Source: Achromobacter sp. RTa
Lineage (GTDB): Bacteria; Pseudomonadota; Gammaproteobacteria; Burkholderiales; Burkholderiaceae_B
Assembly: GCF_000757485.1 (NCBI RefSeq)
Contig: NZ_JPYO01000042.1
Coordinates: 484,626-548,625 of the forward strand
Direction: 5' to 3'
DNA length: 64,000 nt
In this document: positions 26,616-35,790 of the stretch, piece after piece
Layout: the number at the start of each line of letters is the position of its first letter
How positions within the stretch are numbered: the stretch's first letter is position 1
Program-made: the position numbers and the translations under genes
Notes under the pieces: generated by a model
Seen by the model: only the letters and a program-made list of their open reading frames with translations
Databases searched by the model: none
Told to the model about the DNA's origin: nothing

Positions 26616-26861
26616 GTGTCTGACACCCTTACCCACCTTCCGAGTGTCTGACATCCTTACCCACCTTCCGAGTGTCTGACACCCTTACGAGACGGCCCCT
26701 CAGATTTGATCCCGTGCGACCGGGTGTCTGACACCGGCTGACTTTGTGGCACCGTCCAGATTCAAGCGCTGTTCAGATACGGCCGGTGTCAGACACCCAG
26801 AAACATCGCCTCAAGCATGCTGGTCGTCTCGTTAGGGTGTCAGACACTCGGAAGGTGGGTA
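26616..26861. repeat. Nested inverted and tandem repeats built on GTGTC(T/A)GACAC
   Basis: The 275-bp gap between convergent pgi and a glycosyltransferase holds six copies of an 11-bp near-palindrome at 26616, 26644, 26672, 26724, 26786 and 26837. Copies 1-3 are spaced exactly 28 bp, forming a tandem repeat of 2.6 units. Bases 26658-26685 are a perfect inverted repeat (28 bp) of 26834-26861. Nested inside, 26722-26738 is a perfect 17-bp inverted repeat of 26782-26798. The whole could fold into one long two-tier hairpin and stop transcription from either side. Confidence 0.9.
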
Positions 26862-26873
26862 TGGGTGAGTATG

Positions 26874-28016
26874 TCACACACGCGAATTGGAAAGGCTCTC
26901 ATACACCCCCACGTGAACCCGCGCGACGCGTTCAATATCGAACTCGCGTTCCGCCAGCGCCCTTCCCGCCTTGCCCATGGCCTGGCGCAAGGAAGCGTCC
27001 GTCGCCAGGCGGGCGATGGCGTCCGCCAGCGCCTGCGCGTCGCGCACCGGCACCAGCAGGCCGGTCTCGCCGGGCTCGATGGCGTCGCGGCAGCCCGGCA
27101 CGTCGGTGGTCACGACCGCGCGCGCGCAAGCCGCGGCTTCTATCAGGGACTTGGGCAGGCCTTCACGGTATGACGGCAGCACGGCGATGTGCGAGGCCGC
27201 GTACAACCCCGCCACGTCCGAGCGTTCGCCCAGCGCGCGAACGCAGCCTTCGCGCTGCCACGCATCCACGTCTTCCTGCGTCGCAGACGCGGGATTGCCG
27301 GCGTCCACGCCTCCCACCAGCTGCATTGTCACAGGCACGCCGCGCTCGCGCAGCAGGCGGGCCGCCTGCACGAACTCCTGCACGCCCTTGTCGCGCAACA
27401 GGCGCGCCACCATGGTGGCGACGACCGGCGGCGCGGGCGGTTCGGGTACGGCCTGGTATGCATCCAGGTCCACGCCGGCGCCGCGGATCATCACGACTTG
27501 GTCGTCACGCACCGCGCCCAGCGATTTGAGAAGGTCGCGGTCGCTGGCGTTCTGGAAGATCACGCGGCTATTGGGATGCCCCAGAGCCAGGCGGTACAGG
27601 CGCGCGACCACCGCGCGCACCAGCTTCATCTTGAGCGAATTGGACAGGAACACGAAGCCCAGGCCGGAGATGGCCGCGACCATGCCCGGCACTCGTGTCA
27701 GGCGCGCGGCAATGCCGCCGTACAGCACGGGCTTGATCGTGACCAGATGCACGATCCGCGGGCGCAGTCGGCGGAACAGGCGTACCAGGGCCAGCAGCGT
27801 GCCCAACTCCTGCAGGGGATGCTTGCCGCTGCGCGTCATGGGGATGGCGTGATGCGTCATGCCCAGCGCCTGGATGTCGGCAACGGCCGGCCCCTCCATG
27901 GTGGCGACATGCACCTCGTAGCCGTCCCGCTGCGCCGCCAGCGCCACGGGCACGCGATGCGACATGAAAAATGCCGGGTTGTTGACGACAAACAGCAAGC
28001 GGCGTCCGGCGCTCAT
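26874..28016 (-). CDS. GT4-family glycosyltransferase (GT-B fold)
   Basis: A 380-residue glycosyltransferase. The frame extends to 28043, but the ATG at 28016 overlaps the stop of the upstream glycosyltransferase (ATGA) and gives the family N-terminus GRRLLFVVNNPAFFMSHR. The acceptor-binding N-terminal and the nucleotide-sugar-binding C-terminal Rossmann domains are recognisable; the E-X7-E donor motif is EGLPKSLIE. It resembles WbpT/PglA-type transferases for N-acetylgalactosaminuronic acid or related sugars (NPAFFMSHR start), but the sugar is not certain. Last gene of the polysaccharide operon; its end abuts the repeat cluster. Confidence 0.9.
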   Translation of the reverse strand: MSAGRRLLFVVNNPAFFMSHRVPVALAAQRDGYEVHVATMEGPAVADIQALGMTHHAIPMTRSGKHPLQELGTLLALVRLFRRLRPRIVHLVTIKPVLYGGIAARLTRVPGMVAAISGLGFVFLSNSLKMKLVRAVVARLYRLALGHPNSRVIFQNASDRDLLKSLGAVRDDQVVMIRGAGVDLDAYQAVPEPPAPPVVATMVARLLRDKGVQEFVQAARLLRERGVPVTMQLVGGVDAGNPASATQEDVDAWQREGCVRALGERSDVAGLYAASHIAVLPSYREGLPKSLIEAAACARAVVTTDVPGCRDAIEPGETGLLVPVRDAQALADAIARLATDASLRQAMGKAGRALAEREFDIERVARVHVGVYESLSNSRV

Positions 28017-29170
28017 GCCTGCGCTCCTGAAATCCGGCGCCATACGGCGATATAGCCCTGCACCATGCGCGCAAGGTCGAAATGCTCCAGCACCCTGGCC
28101 CGCCCAGGCCCGCCGGCGCGCTCGCGGCCGCGGGCGGCCACCTCGCGCAGGCCGGTTTCGATGCCGCGCGCCAGCGCCTCTGCCTGCTCGGGCGGAACCA
28201 CCACGCCGGCATCGCCCACGATATAGGCCGCATCCCCGACGTCCGTCACGACGCAGTAGACGCCGCAGGCCATGGCCTCGGCGACCACGTTGGGAAATCC
28301 CTCGGCGCAGCTGGACAGGACGTGCAGGTCCAGGCCGTTCATTGCGGCGGGCACGTCGTCGCTGGGACCGGCCAGCACCAGCCGGTCGCGCAGGCCGAGC
28401 CGGTCGATCAGGGCCCCCAGCTCGGGGTTTTCCGCCGTCATGCCCCGGCCGATCAGCACGCAGCGCAGCCCGGCGTCACGGCCGTCGCGAACCAGCGCGG
28501 CTACCGCCCGCAACAGGTTGGCGTGGTCTTTGAGCGGGTCCCAGCGCGCCACGCAACCGATCACCGGCGCATCGCCCGTCAGGCCCCATTGCGCGCGCAT
28601 GCGCATGCCGGATGCGCTGTCGGGCGAGTAGCGCGACAGGTCGTAGCCATTGGATATCACCACCAGCCGGTCGCGCCGGTAGCCTTTGTCGGCATGGCGT
28701 TCCGCGGCCTTCTGCGCGGCGCACACGATGGCCCTGGGCACGCTGCCGGACAGCAGCGCGCACGCGCGCAGCACCAGGCGCGCCGACCGGCTGCTGCGTT
28801 CGAGATGTTCGCCGGAATTGCGGATGCCCCAGGCGATGGCGCGCACGCCCGCCAAGCGGGCGGCCAGGCCGCCGATCAGGTCGGCGTGGTACATCCAGGT
28901 CTGCACTGCGTCGGGGCGCGTGCGGGCGATGAGCCCGCGCAAGGCCATGAAGCCCCCCGGGCTGACCCGTCCGCGCTTCATGCCCAGCGCGTGCACGGCC
29001 ACGCCGGCGGCGCGCAGGCGCTCGCCGTAGATGCCTTCGTCGGTCAGCGACACGACGACGTGCTCCACGCCCGCCTCCGGATACGTGGCCAGACGGAACA
29101 GCACGGATTCCGCGCCGCCCTGCCCCAGGCCGGTAATGACATGCAGGACCCGCAGCGCTCCGGCGCTCAT
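28013..29170 (-). CDS. GT4-family glycosyltransferase (GT-B fold)
   Basis: A 385-residue transferase starting MSAGALRVLHVITGLGQGGA, a GT4 N-terminus with the glycine-rich G-x-GGAE loop. The E-X7-E motif is EGFPNVVAE near residue 282. Both ends overlap neighbours by four bases (ATGA with the genes at 29170 and 28013), so translation is probably coupled along three consecutive transferases. Donor and acceptor sugars cannot be told from the sequence. Confidence 0.9.
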   Translation of the reverse strand: MSAGALRVLHVITGLGQGGAESVLFRLATYPEAGVEHVVVSLTDEGIYGERLRAAGVAVHALGMKRGRVSPGGFMALRGLIARTRPDAVQTWMYHADLIGGLAARLAGVRAIAWGIRNSGEHLERSSRSARLVLRACALLSGSVPRAIVCAAQKAAERHADKGYRRDRLVVISNGYDLSRYSPDSASGMRMRAQWGLTGDAPVIGCVARWDPLKDHANLLRAVAALVRDGRDAGLRCVLIGRGMTAENPELGALIDRLGLRDRLVLAGPSDDVPAAMNGLDLHVLSSCAEGFPNVVAEAMACGVYCVVTDVGDAAYIVGDAGVVVPPEQAEALARGIETGLREVAARGRERAGGPGRARVLEHFDLARMVQGYIAVWRRISGAQA

Positions 29171-30279
29171 CGCCCTTCCCTCACCGCTTCGAACAGCTCA
29201 TCCCATTCCGCCAGCACGCTGGCCAGCGCGTAGCGTTGCCGGACGGCCGCCGAGCCGCGCATGCCCAGCTGTTCGCGTAGGGCGATGTCGCTCATGAGGC
29301 GATGCAGGGCGTCGCGCAGCGCCTGGCGGTTGCCGGCGGGCACCAGCAGCGCATCCTCGCCGTCCCGCGTCATTTCACGGGGACCGCTGGGGCAGTCGAA
29401 CGCCACGCACGGCAGGCCCAGCGACATGGCTTCCAGCAGCACGTTGGGGAACCCTTCCACCAGCGAGCTCAGCACGAAGGCCTGGCCGCGCGCCAGCTCA
29501 TCCCAGGGCGCCTCGGTGCGGCCAGGCAGGCTGACGCGGGATTGCAGGCCCAGGCGCGCGATCTGCTGCTCCAGCGCGCCGCGTTCGGGGCCTTCCCCCC
29601 AGATGCGCAGGTCCCAGTCCGGGAATTCGGGCGCCAGCTGGGCGAACACATCGATGAGCAGGTCGAACTGCTTGTCGGTAACCAGCCGTCCCATCGCGAG
29701 CAGTTCGCGGGGACCATCCTCGCGCTGGCGCACGCGCGGCGCGTCCAGTAAGGGCGCGGGCAAGGGATTGGGAATGACAGCCAGGCGCTTGATGCCGGGC
29801 ACCTGGCGCGAGAACGGGCCCGCCGTGTCCTCCGCCTGCACAGTGACCATGTCGGCGCGCGGATAGAGCAGGCGGCGCAGCTTGCGCCACACGGAGCCCG
29901 TAGTGGTCTCGGCCACCGGGTTCGTGCGCTCGCAGACGATGAGCGGGACGCCCAGGCCCCGCGTGGCCAGGATGGCGGCCACGTTGACGTTGGTCAGGAA
30001 CGACACCACGACGTCCGGCCGAGTGTCGCGGATGTGCCTGCGCAGCACCAGCAGGCGCCTGAAGGCGGCCATGGCGCCCGAGGCGCGCGTGCCCGCCAGG
30101 TCCGCCAGCCACGCCAGCTCCACCTTGTCCGAAAGCGGATAGAAGCAGGTTCCCTTGGATGAGTAGGTAGGCGTCAGGGTGACGGAGTTTCCGCGCTCGG
30201 CCCAGGCGTTGACCAGCGTCGCCGCGACACGCTCGGCGCCGCCCGCATGCATGGAACTGACCAGCATCAGTATTTTCAT
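29167..30279 (-). CDS. GT4-family glycosyltransferase (GT-B fold)
   Basis: A 370-residue transferase starting MKILMLVSSMHAGGAERVAA; the GGAERV loop is typical of GT4 enzymes related to PglH/PglJ/WbnH that add N-acetylgalactosamine-type sugars. The E-X7-E donor motif is EGFPNVLLE. It begins three bases after the asparagine-synthase gene and overlaps the next transferase by ATGA. It is similar in layout to the transferase at 32263-33405, suggesting an old duplication inside the operon. Confidence 0.9.
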   Translation of the reverse strand: MKILMLVSSMHAGGAERVAATLVNAWAERGNSVTLTPTYSSKGTCFYPLSDKVELAWLADLAGTRASGAMAAFRRLLVLRRHIRDTRPDVVVSFLTNVNVAAILATRGLGVPLIVCERTNPVAETTTGSVWRKLRRLLYPRADMVTVQAEDTAGPFSRQVPGIKRLAVIPNPLPAPLLDAPRVRQREDGPRELLAMGRLVTDKQFDLLIDVFAQLAPEFPDWDLRIWGEGPERGALEQQIARLGLQSRVSLPGRTEAPWDELARGQAFVLSSLVEGFPNVLLEAMSLGLPCVAFDCPSGPREMTRDGEDALLVPAGNRQALRDALHRLMSDIALREQLGMRGSAAVRQRYALASVLAEWDELFEAVREGR

Positions 30280-30282
30280 ACG

Positions 30283-32214
30283 TCAAAGACTCCCAACCGT
30301 TCCTCCTTGATCCGCGCCGTTGCGATAGCGGTCCAGCCAGGCCTGCATCATCAGCACGCCCCAAAGATGGCTGTCCCAGTTGCGATGCCCCGAAGAATGC
30401 TCGCGCCATTTGCGCAGGATGGGTTCGGGTTCGAACCAGCCCTCCTGGCGCAGGCGCGCGGGGTCCAGCAGCGCCTCGGCCCATTCGCGCAGCGGGCCGC
30501 GCAGCCAGGCGGCCAACGGCACGGCGAAACCGCGCTTGGGCCGGTCCACCAGAGACTGCGGCACGTGGCGGTACAGCACCTGGCGCAGCAACCATTTGCC
30601 CGTGTTGCCGCGCACCTTGTAGCGGTGCGGCAGGCTCCAGGCGAACTCGTACACGCGATGGTCGATCAGCGGCACCCGCGTCTCCAGGCTGACCGCCATG
30701 GCGGCGCGGTCCACCTTGACCAGGATGTCGTCCGGCAGGTAGGTCACCGTGTCGAGCTTCATCATGGATTCGAACGTGCTTCCGCGCATGACCCGCGCGA
30801 ACTCGGACACGGGCTCCACGCCCCCTTTCACCACGCTCGACGGATCGGCCCAATACGACACGAAATGGCGGTAGAACTCGCCGCGCGTATCGGCGCGCAG
30901 GAGCTCTCCCAGCTTGCCGACCTTGCCGCGCCAGGCGCCGCGCCCAGGCAGGAGGGCCGACGCGCTGAGCAGGGCGCCGGCAGGCTTGCGCATCACGGCG
31001 GGGATCCGCTCGCACTGGTCCCACCATTTGTTCACGCGGAAATAGCGCGAATAGCCGCCGAAGAGCTCGTCGCCGCCATCCCCGGACAACGCGACCGTGA
31101 CGTGCTGGCGAGCCATGTGCGTGACCAGGGAGGTCGGGATCTGCGACGAATCCGCGAACGGCTCGTCGTACATGTCGGCGAGCTTGGGCACCACGGCCAG
31201 CGCGTCTTCCGCCGTCACGTACAGCTCGGTGTGATCGGTGCCCAGGTGCGCGGCCACCGCCTTGGCATGCTGCGCCTCGTCATAGCCCTTCTCGTGGAAA
31301 CCGATGGCGAAGGTGCGCACGGGCTGCGAGCTCTGGGCCTGCATCAGGGCGACGATGGTCGACGAATCGATGCCTCCGGAAAGGAATGCGCCCAGGCTGA
31401 CGTCGGCCAGCATCTGGCCGCCCACCGCCTTGGACAGCACGCCTTCCAGCGCGTCCGAAGCCTGCGCGTCCGTCTCGAACGACAGCGGCGATTTCGCGGC
31501 GGTGTCGGCGGCCTCGCGGGCCGACCAATACACGCGCGGCTCGGGCATGCGGCGGCTGCGCGTATCGTCTGCGGTGAACTCGACCCAGGTGCCCGGCGGC
31601 AGCTTGGCGATGCCTTCGTAGATGGATTGCGGCGCCGGGATATAGTTGTGCCGCATGAACGACGCCAGCGCGTTGCGGTTCAGCTCGCGGCCGAAGCCGG
31701 GTATGGGCATCAGGCCCTTGAGCTCGGAAGCGAACACGAGCTCGGCGCCCGAATAGCCGTAATACAGCGGCTTCTCGCCCATGCGGTCGCGCGCCAGCAC
31801 CAGCTTGCGCGAGGCGCGGTCCCACAGCGCGATGGCGAACATCCCCACCGCTGCCTGCAGCGTGGCCTCGATGCCCAGCGAGGTAAAGCCCGCCAGCAGG
31901 GTCTCGGTGTCGGAATGGCCGCGCCAGGACGGCGCCAGCGCCGATTGCTCGAGCTGCTTGCGGATGTCCAGGTGGTTGTAGATTTCGCCGTTGAACACCA
32001 TGACGTAGCGGCCGCAGGCGGAAGTCATGGGTTGGTGGCCCGCTTCGGTCAGGTCCAGGATCGCCAGGCGCACGTGCGCCAGCGCCAGCTCGGCTTCGGG
32101 GTCTTCCCAGAATCCATTGCTGTCGGGCCCGCGATGGCGGATGCGGCGGCAGCTCTCCGCCAGCACTTGCTCCTTGTTCCCGATGGGGCCCCAGATACCG
32201 ACTATTCCGCACAT
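30283..32214 (-). CDS. asnB: Glutamine-dependent asparagine synthase-type amidotransferase
   Basis: A 643-residue class II amidotransferase. Cys2 after Met removal (MCGIVGIWG) is the glutaminase nucleophile. The N-terminal domain contains RHRGPDSNG and VFNGEIYNH; the synthetase domain has the ATP-pyrophosphatase motif FLSGGIDSSTIV near residue 270. Inside polysaccharide loci such proteins (for example WbpS) amidate uronic acids. With WbpO and WbpP in the same operon the likely product is a galactosaminuronamide residue; plain asparagine synthesis is the alternative. Both neighbours are glycosyltransferase genes. Confidence 0.9.
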   Translation of the reverse strand: MCGIVGIWGPIGNKEQVLAESCRRIRHRGPDSNGFWEDPEAELALAHVRLAILDLTEAGHQPMTSACGRYVMVFNGEIYNHLDIRKQLEQSALAPSWRGHSDTETLLAGFTSLGIEATLQAAVGMFAIALWDRASRKLVLARDRMGEKPLYYGYSGAELVFASELKGLMPIPGFGRELNRNALASFMRHNYIPAPQSIYEGIAKLPPGTWVEFTADDTRSRRMPEPRVYWSAREAADTAAKSPLSFETDAQASDALEGVLSKAVGGQMLADVSLGAFLSGGIDSSTIVALMQAQSSQPVRTFAIGFHEKGYDEAQHAKAVAAHLGTDHTELYVTAEDALAVVPKLADMYDEPFADSSQIPTSLVTHMARQHVTVALSGDGGDELFGGYSRYFRVNKWWDQCERIPAVMRKPAGALLSASALLPGRGAWRGKVGKLGELLRADTRGEFYRHFVSYWADPSSVVKGGVEPVSEFARVMRGSTFESMMKLDTVTYLPDDILVKVDRAAMAVSLETRVPLIDHRVYEFAWSLPHRYKVRGNTGKWLLRQVLYRHVPQSLVDRPKRGFAVPLAAWLRGPLREWAEALLDPARLRQEGWFEPEPILRKWREHSSGHRNWDSHLWGVLMMQAWLDRYRNGADQGGTVGSL

Positions 32215-32262
32215 GATGATGTTCTCGTTGTCACCGTAGCGACGGCGCGGCGCGCATGGGCC

Positions 32263-33405
32263 CTAGCGGCCCTGTCCGCGCACGCCGTCAAAAAGTTCTT
32301 GCCATTTCTGCAACACGCGCGCGGCCGAAAAACGGTCGCGCACTTCGATTGCCGCCTGCGCCATGCGGCGGCGTTCCTCGGCGTCGCTCATGACGGCGTC
32401 CAGCGCCTTGCAAAGCGCTGGCACATCGCCATTGGGCCGGACCAGCACGCCGTCCACCCCTTCCCGCACGATTTCGCGCGGACCGGTATCGCAATCGAAT
32501 GAGACCGCGGCAAGGCCGCTGGCCATGGATTCGAGCAGGGTATTCGACAGCCCTTCGAAGCGCGAGGTCAATACGTAGAGATCGGCGCTTTCATACCAGT
32601 CGCCGACATTGCCCGCGCGGCCCGGCATGAAGACGCGCCGCTCCAGGCCGGCTTCGCGCACCTGCGCCTCGAGCGCGCCCCGCTCGTCGCCCTCGCCCAG
32701 GATAACCAAGTCCCAGTCAGGATGCGATGCCGCAAGTTGCGCATAGGCCTGGATCAGAAGATCGAAGCCCTTGTCCGCGTGCAGCCGGCCCACCGCCAGC
32801 AAACGCTTGCGGCCGTCGCCCGCAATGGGGGGCAGGATGGGTTCGGCGCGCGGCAGCGGGAAATGCACCGGATTGGGAATGACGGCCAGGCGGCAGCCCT
32901 GTACATGCCGGTCCAGCCAGTCCGCGGTGCCGCGCGTCAGCGCCACGACGCTCGCCGCGCGCGGATAGGTCAGGCGCCGCAGGCGCTGCCAGAAGCCCGA
33001 CAGGGTCTGCGAAGGAGGATGCGTGTGCTCGGTCGCGATCACCCGGCAGGACAGCCCCGCGCAGGCCAGCACGGACAGCACGGAGGCCGTCGTCATCATG
33101 CCCAGCACGATATCGGGACGGAACGAGCGGACCACGCGGCGCAGCGCGCGCACGCGCTGCACGTTGCCCCAGATGCCCCGCAGGCCGCCGCCCTCGCCTG
33201 CGGTGTGCAGCACTTCGCGCCGGACCTTGGGGTGCAGGGCGTAAACATCGCCCTCGGCGCTCGCCTGGGTGACCACCATGACGTCGCGGCCCATCCCGGC
33301 CCAGTGCGCGCTCAGGTCGGCGGCCACCCGTTCGGCGCCGCCGCCATGCAGCGAATGGATGAACAGCAATACTCGCAGGGGCCGGCCAGAATCGGTCGGG
33401 GCCAT
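32263..33405 (-). CDS. GT4-family glycosyltransferase (GT-B fold)
   Basis: A 380-residue transferase. The N-terminus LRVLLFIHSLHGGGAERVAA has the GGAERV loop and the C-terminal domain the E-X7-E motif EGLSNTLLE. The ATG directly follows the TGA of the flippase gene, with AAGGAGG inside the flippase 3' end serving as ribosome binding site. Closely similar in pattern to the transferase at 29167-30279. It precedes asnB by 48 bp. Confidence 0.9.
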   Translation of the reverse strand: MAPTDSGRPLRVLLFIHSLHGGGAERVAADLSAHWAGMGRDVMVVTQASAEGDVYALHPKVRREVLHTAGEGGGLRGIWGNVQRVRALRRVVRSFRPDIVLGMMTTASVLSVLACAGLSCRVIATEHTHPPSQTLSGFWQRLRRLTYPRAASVVALTRGTADWLDRHVQGCRLAVIPNPVHFPLPRAEPILPPIAGDGRKRLLAVGRLHADKGFDLLIQAYAQLAASHPDWDLVILGEGDERGALEAQVREAGLERRVFMPGRAGNVGDWYESADLYVLTSRFEGLSNTLLESMASGLAAVSFDCDTGPREIVREGVDGVLVRPNGDVPALCKALDAVMSDAEERRRMAQAAIEVRDRFSAARVLQKWQELFDGVRGQGR

Positions 33406-34755
33406 TCAATCTGCCTCCTTGGGTTCGGCCCTGCGCATCGCCACCGCCAGGTAGCAGGCGAAGGACAGCACATACATGCAACTGGTCGCCAGCATGATGC
33501 CGGCCGCCCCCATGCGGGGCGCCAGCACGGTGTTCAGCACCGCCTTCAGGGCGAAGTTGGCCACGGCAATGGCGGCCATGATGCGATAGCGGTTCTGGCT
33601 CGCCAGCAATTGCACCAGGATCAGCACGCCGAAATAGAACGGCAGTTGCAGCAGCCCCCAGCGCAGCACGTGCGCGACGGCCTGGGTATTCTCCGCCGTG
33701 AAGGCGCCGCGCTGGAACAGCAGCGCCACGCCCCACGGCGCCAGCACCCAGCCGACCAGCACCACCGCGCCGCCCGCGGCCAGCATCAGCAGGGACCACT
33801 TCAAGGCCATGGCGCGCGCGCGCGCGGTGTCGCCGCGCGCCTGCACGTCGGCCAGCACGGGCAGCGCCGCGCGGCCCACCGACACCGCCCCGATGCCCAG
33901 CAGCAGGGACAGCAGCCGGCTGGCGTAGCCCAGCGTGGCGTTGGCGTTCGCGCCCAGGTTGGCGGCGGCGTACTGGTCCAGCGGCCCGACGAAGCTCATG
34001 GCTACCTGGCCGATCAGCATCACGCCGGCGGCGCTCATCAATTCCGGCCAGTGCGGCGAGCGCAGCGACAGGCGCGGCGCCCCCCAGAATCCGCCGTCGG
34101 CGCGCGCCGCCAGCCAGGCGAGCCAGACCGTCTGGATGACATAGCCCACCAGGGTGCCCCACAACAGCGGCCCCACCCCGTCGGCGCTGGCCGCCAGCAT
34201 GACCCAGGCCAGCGTCGCCACGGCGGGCACGCTGTCCAGCAGGGTATTGACGTGCCGCTCCTGCGCGCGCAGGCGGGCGGCGCTGATGCCGGCGACGAGC
34301 AGCAGCGCGGATACGGGCGCGAACGCGGCGAGCAACTGGCCGGTCATGTCGCCCACGCGGGCCGACAGGCCTTCCCCCAGCATGCCGAGCACTTGCGGCC
34401 AGGCAAGCCACGTCAGCAGCGCCAGGGCGACTCCCGCCGCCGCGACCCAGCCCTGCAGCTCGCCGATGAACAGGTTTCTTTCGGATTCTTCCGCGCGGCG
34501 CAATCGCACCAGCACCGGGATCAGGACCACCGACAGCACGCCCACGATCGTCACGGGCAGCCAGGTGGCCATCGTCATTGTGAATTGATAGGCGTCCACG
34601 GCGTCGCTGACGCCGTAGCGGTACGCCACCGCCATCTCCTTGATGGCGCCGGCGGCCTTGCCCAGCAGCAGGAACACCGCCACCCGGAACGCGCCCTTGA
34701 AAATGCGCTGATGGTCCGGGTGGATGCTGCCGAGTTTTCTGACGAGTGCTTTCAA
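33406..34755 (-). CDS. MurJ/MviN-family polysaccharide flippase
   Basis: A 449-residue integral membrane protein with about 13 hydrophobic helices and the MurJ-like N-terminus (RVAVFLLLGKAAGAIKEMAVAYRYG). The frame is open to 34917 but overlaps wbpP there. The only reasonable start is a TTG at 34755, one base after the wbpP stop, giving MKALVRKLGSIHPDH. It probably flips lipid-linked oligosaccharide across the inner membrane, in the role of Wzx. Being inside a glycosyltransferase operon argues against it being the housekeeping lipid II flippase. Confidence 0.87.
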   Translation of the reverse strand: MKALVRKLGSIHPDHQRIFKGAFRVAVFLLLGKAAGAIKEMAVAYRYGVSDAVDAYQFTMTMATWLPVTIVGVLSVVLIPVLVRLRRAEESERNLFIGELQGWVAAAGVALALLTWLAWPQVLGMLGEGLSARVGDMTGQLLAAFAPVSALLLVAGISAARLRAQERHVNTLLDSVPAVATLAWVMLAASADGVGPLLWGTLVGYVIQTVWLAWLAARADGGFWGAPRLSLRSPHWPELMSAAGVMLIGQVAMSFVGPLDQYAAANLGANANATLGYASRLLSLLLGIGAVSVGRAALPVLADVQARGDTARARAMALKWSLLMLAAGGAVVLVGWVLAPWGVALLFQRGAFTAENTQAVAHVLRWGLLQLPFYFGVLILVQLLASQNRYRIMAAIAVANFALKAVLNTVLAPRMGAAGIMLATSCMYVLSFACYLAVAMRRAEPKEAD

Positions 34756-34756
34756 A

Positions 34757-35782
34757 TCAACGCAGGAATTGCGTGTACCAGGGCATGGCGACTTCCAGGC
34801 CCTCCAGCACCGTGTGCGTCGGGGCGTAGCCCAGCAACCGGCCCGCCTTGCTGACGTCCGCCTGCGAATGGCGCACGTCGCCCGGGCGGAAATCGGCATA
34901 GACCGGCTTCTTGCCATAGGGCACGCCCTGCTTGCCCAGGGCCTGAGCCAGGAAGTCGAACAGCTGGTTCAGCGTGCTGCGGCCGCTGACGGCCACGTTG
35001 TAGACCTGGTTGCGCCCTTCCGCCGGCGCCATGGCCGCCAGGATGTTGGCCTGCACCGCGTTTTCCACGAAGCAGAAATCGCGGCTGGTCTCGCCGTCGC
35101 CATTGATGGTGACGTCTTCGCCCTGGATCATCGCGGCGGTCCACTTGGGGATCACGGCCGCGTAGGCGCCGTTGGGATCCTGCCGCTTGCCGAACACGTT
35201 GAAATAGCGCAGGCCCACGGTCTCGAAGCCGTAGGCGCGCGCGAATACGTCCGCGTACAGCTCATTGACGTACTTGGTCACCGCGTAAGGCGACAAGGGG
35301 TTGCCGATGTTCTCTTCGACCTTGGGCAGCGCGGGATGGTCGCCGTAGGTGGAGCTGGAGGCCGCATACACGAAGGACTTGGCTTCGGCGTCGCGCGCCG
35401 CCACCAGCATGTTCAGGAAGCCGCCGATATTCACCTCGTTGGTGGTGATCGGATCCTTCAGCGAGCGCGGCACCGAGCCCAGGGCCGCCTGGTGCAGCAC
35501 GAAATCGACGCCCTGCGTGGCGCGGCGGCAGGCTTCCAGATCGCGGATATCGCCTTCGATGAAGGAAAAGCGGGCCCATTGCTCGGGCGTCACCGAGCCC
35601 TGGACTTCATCCAGGTTGCGCTGGTGGCCGGTGGCGAAATTGTCCAGGCCGGTAACGGTCTGGTCCAGCTTCAGCAGCGTTTCCAGCAGGTTCGAGCCGA
35701 TGAAGCCCGCGCAGCCGGTCACCAGCCACTTGCGAGGAGCCGCCGACAGTTCTTTCTTGACGATTTCAAAGCGTGTAGTCAT
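34757..35782 (-). CDS. wbpP: UDP-N-acetylglucosamine 4-epimerase, WbpP/TviC type
   Basis: A 341-residue extended short-chain dehydrogenase. The NAD-binding motif [11 protein letters not shown] starts at about residue 22; the catalytic SSSTYG and Y-x-x-x-K (YAVTK) are intact. The N-terminal extension before the Rossmann fold ([19 protein letters not shown]) is characteristic of WbpP, which acts on N-acetylated UDP-sugars. It lies eight bases after wbpO. Together they would make UDP-N-acetylgalactosaminuronic acid, the Vi antigen and O6-antigen precursor. Confidence 0.93.
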   Translation of the reverse strand: MTTRFEIVKKELSAAPRKWLVTGCAGFIGSNLLETLLKLDQTVTGLDNFATGHQRNLDEVQGSVTPEQWARFSFIEGDIRDLEACRRATQGVDFVLHQAALGSVPRSLKDPITTNEVNIGGFLNMLVAARDAEAKSFVYAASSSTYGDHPALPKVEENIGNPLSPYAVTKYVNELYADVFARAYGFETVGLRYFNVFGKRQDPNGAYAAVIPKWTAAMIQGEDVTINGDGETSRDFCFVENAVQANILAAMAPAEGRNQVYNVAVSGRSTLNQLFDFLAQALGKQGVPYGKKPVYADFRPGDVRHSQADVSKAGRLLGYAPTHTVLEGLEVAMPWYTQFLR

Positions 35783-35790
35783 GGTCTTCC

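Noticed and set aside
26616..26690. Tandem 28-bp repeats resembling a small CRISPR array
   Set aside because: The repeats are contiguous, with no spacers, and their inverse copies lie nearby; no cas genes are present.
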